From Chitinophaga pinensis (GTDB taxonomy: Bacteria > Bacteroidota > Bacteroidia > Chitinophagales > Chitinophagaceae), in assembly GCA_943331145.2 (NCBI GenBank), contig CALQKL020000045.1, positions 1 through 12,531 on the forward strand: a DNA stretch of 12,531 bases. Direction: 5' to 3'. Below, one piece after another: positions 6,253 through 12,531 of the stretch. The notes below the pieces were generated by a model. It was not told the DNA's origin. It worked only from the letters and a program-made list of their open reading frames with translations, and did not search any database. Both the position numbers and the translations under genes were made by a program. Every line of letters starts with the position of its first letter. Within the stretch, counting starts at the first letter, position 1.

Positions 6253-7290
6253 TTGAGCAATATAAAACATATTCTAATCATTCGGTTTTCTGCAATGGGA
6301 GACGTAGCGATGACTATCCCTGTAATTAAACAACTGCTTCAACAACATCCGGAATTAAAAATATCTTTCGTTTCCAATAAATCATTTAAGCCAATGTTTT
6401 TTGGTATTGAGCGACTTCGTTTTGTAGAAGCTGATACCAAAGGAAAGCATAAAGGCATACTGGGTATTTATCGTTTGTGCATAGAAATAATGAGCGATGA
6501 ACAAACCATTGATGCGGTTGCTGATTTTCATGGGGTGTTGAGATCATTTATGATGCAGTTCTTTTTGAAATTAAAAAGCATTCCAATTGTTACAATTTAT
6601 AAAGGACGTTCAGAAAAAAAGAAACTTACCGCTAAAGAAAACAAACACAACATACCACTGAAATCTTCCTTCGAACGATATGCGGAAGTCATTAAAAAAT
6701 TAGGGTTGTCGCTTTTGCTAGAAAAGAAACCACTTGAAAATATAAAACAGCCATTGCCCATTTTAGCTGAAAAATGGTTTGATCATAAAACGGTAATTGG
6801 CATTGCGCCTTTTGCCAAACATCCCGAAAAAGTGTATCCACCCGAAAAAATGAAATTGCTGATTTCTCTATTGAAAGCAGAAGGAGCTACGATATTGTTA
6901 TTTGGTGGGGGCAAACAAGAGACAGCTATTTTAGCAGAATGGGAAAATGATTTTGGTGGAAATGTTATCAATCTCGCTGGATTATTTAATTTGTCTGAAG
7001 AGTTAAGCATGATTAGTCATTTGACTGTGATGGTGAGTATGGATTCTGCAAACATGCATCTGGCTTCACTTGTGGGCGTTCCGGTTATAAGTGTTTGGGG
7101 GCCAACACATCCCAATGCTGGATTTTATGGCTGGGGGCAATCAACGGAAAATATGGTATGTATAGATTTGTCATGCAGACCTTGCTCTGTGTTTGGCAAT
7201 AAAAAATGTTATCGTGGTGATCATGCATGTATGGAAGAAATTTCGCATCTTGACATCTATCAAAAATTAATTCCTTTTCTGAAAAAATAA
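6253..7290 (+). CDS. glycosyltransferase family 9 (heptosyltransferase-like)
   Basis: A 345-residue GT-B fold enzyme of the ADP-heptose:LPS heptosyltransferase family. The N-terminal motif RFSAMGDVAMTIP (11-23) includes Asp17, at the position of the catalytic base in WaaC-type enzymes. DFHG at 91-94, IAPFAKHPEKVYP at 184-196, FGGGKQE at 217-223, LAGLFNLSE at 241-249 and SMDSANMHLA at 262-271 with GPTHP at 283-287 form the nucleotide-sugar half. The tail has four cysteines (308, 311, 319, 326) in the pattern CRPC..KKCY..HACM, which could bind a metal or form disulfides. The start is TTG at 6253; no ATG precedes it in frame after the stop at 6202-6204, and the internal ATG (residue 15) would break the catalytic motif. 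The exact sugar and acceptor are unknown. Confidence 0.9.
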   Translation: MSNIKHILIIRFSAMGDVAMTIPVIKQLLQQHPELKISFVSNKSFKPMFFGIERLRFVEADTKGKHKGILGIYRLCIEIMSDEQTIDAVADFHGVLRSFMMQFFLKLKSIPIVTIYKGRSEKKKLTAKENKHNIPLKSSFERYAEVIKKLGLSLLLEKKPLENIKQPLPILAEKWFDHKTVIGIAPFAKHPEKVYPPEKMKLLISLLKAEGATILLFGGGKQETAILAEWENDFGGNVINLAGLFNLSEELSMISHLTVMVSMDSANMHLASLVGVPVISVWGPTHPNAGFYGWGQSTENMVCIDLSCRPCSVFGNKKCYRGDHACMEEISHLDIYQKLIPFLKK

Positions 7291-7354
7291 CCAATGTGAA
7301 TAGGTTATACATATACGTTGATAAAAATTGAAGGGTAAATCGCTTGAAATAAGA

Positions 7355-7362
7355 TATTTTTG
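7355..7362 (+). promoter_or_regulatory. TAnnTTTG -7 element before the asparaginase gene
   Basis: TATTTTTG matches the Bacteroidota -7 consensus TAnnTTTG exactly and lies 23 bases before the ATG at 7386, leaving a leader of about 15-20 bases. The nearest upstream TTG (7328-7330) is 24 bases away, one more than the usual spacing. The 95-base gap between the GT9 gene and this gene also supports a separate transcript. Confidence 0.45.
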
Positions 7363-7385
7363 CCAACAAAATCAAATTCCAATCA

Positions 7386-8348
7386 ATGCAGCCATTATCA
7401 TTAGTAATACACGGAGGAGCTGGAACCATCGTTCCGGAAGATATGACACCTGAGTTAGAGAAAGCGTATATTAATGGACTTTCCCAAGCTTTAGAAAATG
7501 GTTATGCGGTATTAGAAGCAGGAGGAACTGCAGTAGATGCCATTCGTACTTCAATAAAAGTACTCGAAGACAATGTATTATTTAATGCTGGACGAGGTTC
7601 GGTGTTTACTAAAAAAGGGGTGCAGGAAATGGATGCTGCTATAATGGATGGAAAAAATTTAAAAGCAGGAGCAATTGCTGGTGTACGTAATGTACGCAAC
7701 CCAATTGAATTGGCATATGAAGTAATGGAAAATAGCAACCACGTTTTTTTGAGTGGAAAAGGAGCGAATGATTTTGCCATCAAACAAGGATTGAAACTAG
7801 AGCCAGATGAATACTTTTTTTCTAAATTCAGATATGACCAATGGAAAGAATTAAGAGATAGCGATAACTACTCGCTTGATCATACCCATCAAGACCTTGC
7901 AGAGTTGATGAAGGATAAAAAGTTTGGAACCGTTGGTGCTGTTGCATTAGATCAATTTGGAAATGTAGCCGCTTCTACAAGCACAGGTGGTATGACCAAT
8001 AAAAAATACGGTAGAATAGGGGATAGTCCAATAATTGGGTCGGGTACTTACGCCAATAATAAAACTTGTGCCATCAGTTGCACTGGTCATGGAGAGCTTT
8101 TTATCAGAGCCGTGGCTGCTTATGATGTAAGCGCATTAATGGAATACAAAGGATGTAGTTTACAACAAGCCATGGAAGAAGTGGTACATCATAAATTGCT
8201 TGAGATTAAAGGCGAAGGTGGAATGATTGGCGTAGATGCACAAGGCAATACGGCAATGGTTTTCAATAGTGCGGGCATGTATCGCGCTATGAAAAACAGT
8301 AAGGGTGAAATTAAAGTGGGTATTTACAAAAACGAAAATAGCTTGTAG
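7386..8348 (+). CDS. isoaspartyl peptidase / plant-type L-asparaginase (Ntn hydrolase)
   Basis: A 320-residue Ntn-hydrolase precursor that hydrolyses beta-aspartyl peptides and, more weakly, L-asparagine. The opening LVIHGGAGT (6-14), NAGRGSVFT (67-75) and EMDAAIMDG (81-89) are family motifs. The autocleavage site is KKFGTVGAVA: cleavage between Gly181 and Thr182 would expose Thr182 as catalytic nucleophile. The supporting residues are all present: Thr200 in STGGM, Arg210 and Asp213 in GRIGDSP, and Thr233-Gly234 in CTGHGE. No signal peptide is visible, so a cytoplasmic enzyme is expected; some relatives in this phylum are exported. ispD follows after 17 bases, probably in one transcript although the two pathways are unrelated. 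Confidence 0.94.
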   Translation: MQPLSLVIHGGAGTIVPEDMTPELEKAYINGLSQALENGYAVLEAGGTAVDAIRTSIKVLEDNVLFNAGRGSVFTKKGVQEMDAAIMDGKNLKAGAIAGVRNVRNPIELAYEVMENSNHVFLSGKGANDFAIKQGLKLEPDEYFFSKFRYDQWKELRDSDNYSLDHTHQDLAELMKDKKFGTVGAVALDQFGNVAASTSTGGMTNKKYGRIGDSPIIGSGTYANNKTCAISCTGHGELFIRAVAAYDVSALMEYKGCSLQQAMEEVVHHKLLEIKGEGGMIGVDAQGNTAMVFNSAGMYRAMKNSKGEIKVGIYKNENSL

Positions 8349-8365
8349 TTCATTAATTTAAGTGA

Positions 8366-9028
8366 ATGAAAAAATATGCAATTTTGGTGGCTGGTGGTAG
8401 TGGTTCAAGAATGAATGCATCAATACCAAAACAGTTTTTGCTGTTGCACAATAAGCCACTAATTTATTACACCATCAATACTTTTTTTAGTGCATTCAAT
8501 GATGTAGATATTGTACTTGTTTTACCAGAAGAACATGTAGAAAAGGGCGCTAATATTATTTCAACTTATTTTCCCGATAAAAAAATTACAATAGTCATTG
8601 GTGGTAAAACCAGATTTGATTCTGTCAAAAATGGATTAAATCTAGTAACTGAAAATAGCATCGTTTTTGTGCATGATGCTGTAAGGTGTTTGGTAAGCGC
8701 AGATTTGATCACAAGGAGTTATCATCAAGCAGTTGAAACAGGAAATGCCATTCCTGCCATTGCGTCTAAGGATAGTGTTAGGATTGTTACAGGCGACTCA
8801 AATAAATCTATAGATAGAACCACAGTTAAGCAAATACAAACCCCACAAGTATTTAAAAGCGAAATATTATTGCCCGCATTTGAAACAGCTTTTCAAACTT
8901 TTTTTACAGATGAAGCATCCGTAGTAGAATATTGCGGACATTCAATTTATCTTATTGAAGGAGAAGAAAACAACATTAAAATTACACACCCCATCGACTT
9001 GCTGATTGCAGAAAAACTTATGGCTTAA
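8366..9028 (+). CDS. ispD: 2-C-methyl-D-erythritol 4-phosphate cytidylyltransferase
   Basis: A 220-residue cytoplasmic enzyme that makes CDP-ME from MEP and CTP, third step of the MEP isoprenoid pathway. The CTP-binding start VAGGSGSRM...PKQFL (8-25) has Arg15 and Lys22. VHDAVR at 102-107 supplies Asp104 and Arg107. DRTTVKQIQTPQVF (150-163) has Arg151. TDEASVVEYCG at 181-191 and NIKITHP at 203-209 with Lys205 complete the active site as known for E. coli IspD. Every key residue is present, so the enzyme should be active. Its presence indicates that this organism uses the MEP route. The 3' end overlaps the opposing GNAT-like gene by 11 bases. Confidence 0.96.
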   Translation: MKKYAILVAGGSGSRMNASIPKQFLLLHNKPLIYYTINTFFSAFNDVDIVLVLPEEHVEKGANIISTYFPDKKITIVIGGKTRFDSVKNGLNLVTENSIVFVHDAVRCLVSADLITRSYHQAVETGNAIPAIASKDSVRIVTGDSNKSIDRTTVKQIQTPQVFKSEILLPAFETAFQTFFTDEASVVEYCGHSIYLIEGEENNIKITHPIDLLIAEKLMA

Positions 9029-9938
9029 TCAATTGGATAATTTTGGGTAAGTTATTCCATTTGATGGAAAAGTAAGGTTGATTTTCGGAAGCGAGTTTTT
9101 TATAAAAGAAATCTACACCAGGAAGATCAGACCCTTCCAAATCAATGATGAGCGGCTGCTGTGCAAATTCTTTTATCAACGAATCGAATAAAAAATAATT
9201 CGCCAAGCAAGTTCTACCATTGGGGAAAATACTAGAAGCAAGATTGTACATTCTGTTTTCATCTTTTAAAAACAAAGTCGTTGCCAAAAGCTCATTGCCT
9301 TCTTGGTTGTAAACTTCTCTGATGACAACACGGTTTTCTTTTTGTAAATCAATACAAAGCTGTTCAAAATTTTTATAATCATTTTTCTCAAGCGTTGAGA
9401 GTTTTTCTCCGTATAACTTTTTATAGGTTTTAATGCATTTTGTAACATCTGTGGATATTACATATTGTAAATTGAATTTCGAAGCGCGTATAATTCTTTC
9501 TTTAAGATACTTGCTAGATGTTATTGCTTCATAATTTCTATTAAGATCAATCAAATAATTGGAGTTGATTTTTTTTTGATAAAAACCATTTTCGTCAGAT
9601 AGTTTATTTGCATAGTTGATGGAAATTTCTGCAAATTTAAAATGCGTAGAAGCCAGTGAAATAAACGCTTCTGTGATTTCTTCGGTTAGATTATATTTGC
9701 TATAAATCCCTGCTTGTTGTAAAAACGCAGGTTGATATAAATATCGAATCCCCATTTTTTTTCGCCAAATCAATGGCATTACTGCATCGTAATCATTTAA
9801 AACAATGGCATCCCAATTGGTAGCGATTTTGTTTAAATAATTTGATTCTACATAAATCAATTTATTGGATGACTGTGCAATACAAAAATCCCATTTTGTA
9901 AAATCAATTTCCTGATATGTTAGATATTGAATGTTCAA
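9018..9938 (-). CDS. FemAB/GNAT-like acyltransferase-fold protein
   Basis: A 306-residue soluble protein with no signal peptide or membrane segment. The layout resembles the FemAB-like 'Acetyltransf_6' proteins common in Bacteroidota: an N-terminal half with DAVMPLIWRKKMGIRYLYQP (51-70) and a C-terminal GNAT half with a strand carrying ATTLFLKDENRMYNLASS and the ending DLEGSDLPGVDFFYKKLASENQPYFSIKWN. The family transfers an acyl or aminoacyl group to an amine, but the donor and acceptor here are unknown. The start is TTG at 9936-9938: the frame is open about 12 codons further upstream but has no ATG. It begins one base after the stop of the M1 peptidase, so translational coupling is likely. 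Its 3' end overlaps ispD tail-to-tail. Confidence 0.72.
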   Translation of the reverse strand: MNIQYLTYQEIDFTKWDFCIAQSSNKLIYVESNYLNKIATNWDAIVLNDYDAVMPLIWRKKMGIRYLYQPAFLQQAGIYSKYNLTEEITEAFISLASTHFKFAEISINYANKLSDENGFYQKKINSNYLIDLNRNYEAITSSKYLKERIIRASKFNLQYVISTDVTKCIKTYKKLYGEKLSTLEKNDYKNFEQLCIDLQKENRVVIREVYNQEGNELLATTLFLKDENRMYNLASSIFPNGRTCLANYFLFDSLIKEFAQQPLIIDLEGSDLPGVDFFYKKLASENQPYFSIKWNNLPKIIQLIKP

Positions 9939-9939
9939 A

Positions 9940-12531
9940 TTAAAATGGAATTTGAGGAAATGACGAAAATGTTTTCAACGAAATTTTCTGTATGTCGATG
10001 CTAAATGAAATGGTCTTTAATAGTTTTTTTTCTGTAATCGTTGAATTGATATAATCTTTAAACGACTTGCTGTACATCAATGGTAAATATACATTTACGA
10101 TTTCTTTGAATAATGAAAACTGAATCCCAGCATTGAATAATATCTTTTCCGTTGGCGGATTTTTTTGCCACGATTCAGCGTATGTTCCAATATCTGCAAA
10201 TAGAAAAAGTGGAATTTTAATGGGAAGTATTTCCAACGGATTGATTTTTTTGGGGATGCTTGTATTTAAATTCACAGCAATCAACCAATCGTCTGTCTTC
10301 CCAATTTTGCTGCTTAATAAATCAGTTCTGATTTTAAATGCCCCGTCTTTAATCATCATTTGCTGATTCAAAAGTCCTTCAAACTCATTTCTGCCTGCAA
10401 AATAATTGCTATAGGTATAATCTTCATAACCATTGGCACCACTGGTGTTTAAATGATATCGATCGGTTTTGTAACGTAACAAATTTGTTTTCTGCTTCGT
10501 GTATAAAAACTTTCCGGCAAATAATCTTAATCCCAATCCACCATCTTTTACATAGTTGAAATAGTAGTTTCCTGTCGCACCAAGCTTTAAAAATCCATCA
10601 CCTGATTCGGCATTGATATTCCATTGGTAAGGATATAATTTTCTATTTTGTTGATACACAAATTGCAATTGATGGAGTATTCTATTTTTAGTGGGATAGG
10701 TAATTATGGCCTCATTTAAAAAAGTATCTCTATAGAAACTAAGGGTGGTTTCTTTTATGAAAAAAGTTTTCCATTGTAAATAAGCATTTGTGCTGCTTCT
10801 TGGATGCTTTTTTGGGAATACATATTTTATAGAAGGCACAAGTTTTTCAACATTTAAAAAATGCGTTTTCTCTCCTTCTGGCGTAAATCTATTGTTGCTG
10901 AATTTTTCAATAGCCAATGCCAATTGAAGTTTGTCGCCATTTCCAGTTAAATAATTATCGTACGAAATTCTGCCTAATCCATTAAATTTTTTTGAAGTAA
11001 ATGAAACCATTGGCATGAATAAAAATTGAAGTTTTGATGTTGGCAAAGTGTAATTATGTATCATCAAACCGGGCATCAACTTATCGTATTTGTTTATACC
11101 CGCAATTGGCAAAATACTAATCACATGTTTTTTATCTGCGTCTTTAAAAGAAAAGAAAGGCGCAATTTTCAATGTTTTATTACTCTTGGGATAAATACTT
11201 CCTTTCTTGTCAAGTGCGTCAAAAAACAAGCTTAAATCTCTTTTTGAAACTTCCTCAGCTATCGCTTTGAAATCATTGGGGTAGGGGTGTTTGAATTTCC
11301 ATTTTTCAAAATATGCTTTCATGATTTCGTCAAATGTTGTTTTGCCCAAAGAATCTTCTAGCCATTGCATCCATAACGCAGCTTTGTTGTAAGCAATCAT
11401 GGCATAATTCAATTCAGTGAAATCTGCAGATTTTGTAGAGATGGCTTGATCAGATTTAATTTTGCAAACAGTTTCTGTAATTAAATTGTCTAAATCTTTT
11501 GGGATACGATTGTCAAAAAATTGAGTGCTCTTATTCTTAACTTCGGGATAATATAATTGCTCATAACGCTTATCGTAATAGCTATTGATGCCTTCATCCA
11601 TCCAAGGATAATCTCTTTCATTAGAGGCTAAAATACCATAAAACCAATTGTGTCCAACTTCGTGATAAATTAAATTGTCCAACGATTTTTTTGAATTAAC
11701 CTGATCAAAGAGTGTGATGGTTGGATACTCCATTCCGCCGCCAACATCGTTTTTACTTTCCACCACAGAAACAATTTGGTAGGGATAATTTCCAATCCAA
11801 TTGCTTTTTGTGCGAATCGCATTTTTAATTAAATCAATCGTATTTAATGTAGTAAATATTTTTCTTGGATAATGATAGGCATACACATCAATTTTTTTGT
11901 TGTTTAACTCCATCGTGTCATGTTCCACAATAAAATTTTTATCCGCAAACCAAGCAAAATCGTGTATGTTATCTTGTTTGTATTGTAAAGTTTTTATTTC
12001 TCCATTGGTTGTTTCAGATTGTAAAATTCCTGTTGCTGCAACTTTGAAATCTTTTTGAATACTGATGTTTACTTCGAAATTTCCAAACTCGCTATAAAAT
12101 TCACCTTGATCTAAATAGGGCATTTCGTGCCAGCCATATTTATCATAAACGGCTGGTTTGGGATACCATTGTGTCATTTGAAATGAACTATCCATATATC
12201 CACCTCTCGAAAAATTATATGGCAGCTTAACATGAAATGGTGTTTGAATTTTTATGGATTGTCCAGGTAGAATTGGTTTAGGTAAATTTAATTTGATGAT
12301 ATCTTGATGTTGAGGATGATTTATAAAAGTTGCTTTTTGATCATCAATTTTAAAATACAATTGGTTGATGAATCCCCTTTTTTCTAGATCGCTGAAATAG
12401 AAATCCGTACGATCGTTTTCAAGCAATTGTTCACTAAAAGCGGAAAGGTCGTTTTTATATGCATTGGGCCAAAGGTGAAACCAAATGAAGTTTAATGTAT
12501 CAGGTGAAAAATTAAAATATTCGATTGAAAC
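9940..12531 (-). CDS. M1-family zinc metallopeptidase with C-terminal barrel-like region (5' end outside the window)
   Basis: The frame is open to the window edge, so the gene is partial: 863 residues are visible, and the N-terminus with the expected signal peptide is missing. The edge residues (NFIWFHLWPNAYKND) are a typical early stretch of large Bacteroidota M1 proteins, so the TTG at 12424-12426 is not the true start. Catalytic features: GGGMEYP (about 11722-11742), the zinc site HEVGH (codons 11650-11664) with the third ligand Glu 18 residues later (11593-11595, in WMDEG), and the proton-donor Tyr in AYNKAA (about 11390). About 420 residues follow the catalytic part, rich in alternating polar/aromatic strands (e.g. 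GNYYFNYVKDGGLGLRLFAG) and ending in Phe. This looks like an outer-membrane beta-barrel. The GNAT-like gene follows directly. Confidence 0.88.
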   Translation of the reverse strand, partial: VSIEYFNFSPDTLNFIWFHLWPNAYKNDLSAFSEQLLENDRTDFYFSDLEKRGFINQLYFKIDDQKATFINHPQHQDIIKLNLPKPILPGQSIKIQTPFHVKLPYNFSRGGYMDSSFQMTQWYPKPAVYDKYGWHEMPYLDQGEFYSEFGNFEVNISIQKDFKVAATGILQSETTNGEIKTLQYKQDNIHDFAWFADKNFIVEHDTMELNNKKIDVYAYHYPRKIFTTLNTIDLIKNAIRTKSNWIGNYPYQIVSVVESKNDVGGGMEYPTITLFDQVNSKKSLDNLIYHEVGHNWFYGILASNERDYPWMDEGINSYYDKRYEQLYYPEVKNKSTQFFDNRIPKDLDNLITETVCKIKSDQAISTKSADFTELNYAMIAYNKAALWMQWLEDSLGKTTFDEIMKAYFEKWKFKHPYPNDFKAIAEEVSKRDLSLFFDALDKKGSIYPKSNKTLKIAPFFSFKDADKKHVISILPIAGINKYDKLMPGLMIHNYTLPTSKLQFLFMPMVSFTSKKFNGLGRISYDNYLTGNGDKLQLALAIEKFSNNRFTPEGEKTHFLNVEKLVPSIKYVFPKKHPRSSTNAYLQWKTFFIKETTLSFYRDTFLNEAIITYPTKNRILHQLQFVYQQNRKLYPYQWNINAESGDGFLKLGATGNYYFNYVKDGGLGLRLFAGKFLYTKQKTNLLRYKTDRYHLNTSGANGYEDYTYSNYFAGRNEFEGLLNQQMMIKDGAFKIRTDLLSSKIGKTDDWLIAVNLNTSIPKKINPLEILPIKIPLFLFADIGTYAESWQKNPPTEKILFNAGIQFSLFKEIVNVYLPLMYSKSFKDYINSTITEKKLLKTISFSIDIQKISLKTFSSFPQIPF

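Noticed and set aside
7085..7429. Minus-strand 114-codon frame across the GT9/asparaginase junction
   Set aside because: It covers the GT9 tail, the gap with the -7 element and the start of the asparaginase gene on the other strand; it has no family resemblance.
10133..10366. Plus-strand 77-codon frame inside the M1 peptidase gene
   Set aside because: Shadow of the barrel-coding region; no independent motif or promoter.
9940..12426. TTG at 12424-12426 as the start of the M1 peptidase
   Set aside because: The frame continues open to the window edge and encodes conserved M1 residues (NFIWFHLWPNAYKND), so the true start lies outside.

Overview
The window is AT-rich chromosomal DNA from a member of the Bacteroidota, most likely the Chitinophagales or a close relative. 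The evidence is protein content (DUF4254 next to a GT9 glycosyltransferase, OmpH-like protein, large M1 peptidase with a barrel-like tail, FemAB-like acyltransferase), the absence of Shine-Dalgarno sequences before the genes, and intergenic motifs resembling the Bacteroidota promoter (TTG then TAnnTTTG). I see no phage, transposase, CRISPR, toxin-antitoxin, tRNA or rRNA.

Left part (1-3006): a small cysteine-cluster protein of the YkgJ type (+) faces a leftward operon read folK -> deoxynucleoside kinase -> MFS exporter. These cover folate precursor synthesis, nucleoside salvage and efflux. The + gene and the operon end only 8 bases apart.

Middle left (3007-4183): a 397-base divergent spacer holds several short-period tandem arrays and two candidate promoters. 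It is followed by an OmpH/Skp-like envelope protein. The stop codon of that gene lies in the first copy of a strict 7-base minisatellite of 19 copies.

Middle right (4184-9028): five genes on the + strand. An APC amino-acid permease, a DUF4254 protein and a GT9 (heptosyltransferase-like) glycosyltransferase are closely spaced (30 and 5 bases). After a 95-base gap with a candidate promoter come an isoaspartyl peptidase/plant-type asparaginase and ispD (MEP isoprenoid pathway), 17 bases apart.

Right part (9018-12531): a leftward pair. An M1 zinc metallopeptidase, cut by the right window edge, carries a C-terminal region that looks like an outer-membrane beta-barrel. One base after its stop starts a FemAB/GNAT-like protein, whose 3' end overlaps ispD tail-to-tail by 11 bases.

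Most genes are ordinary housekeeping or envelope genes and I do not see a clear new multi-gene system. The most unusual signals are: (1) four of the eleven complete genes start with TTG, all in the same context AATTTGRRCA; (2) the 7-base minisatellite joined to a stop codon; (3) the mosaic of short repeats between folK and the OmpH gene; (4) the M1-barrel fusion; and (5) the DUF4254-GT9 pair, whose first member has no known function.
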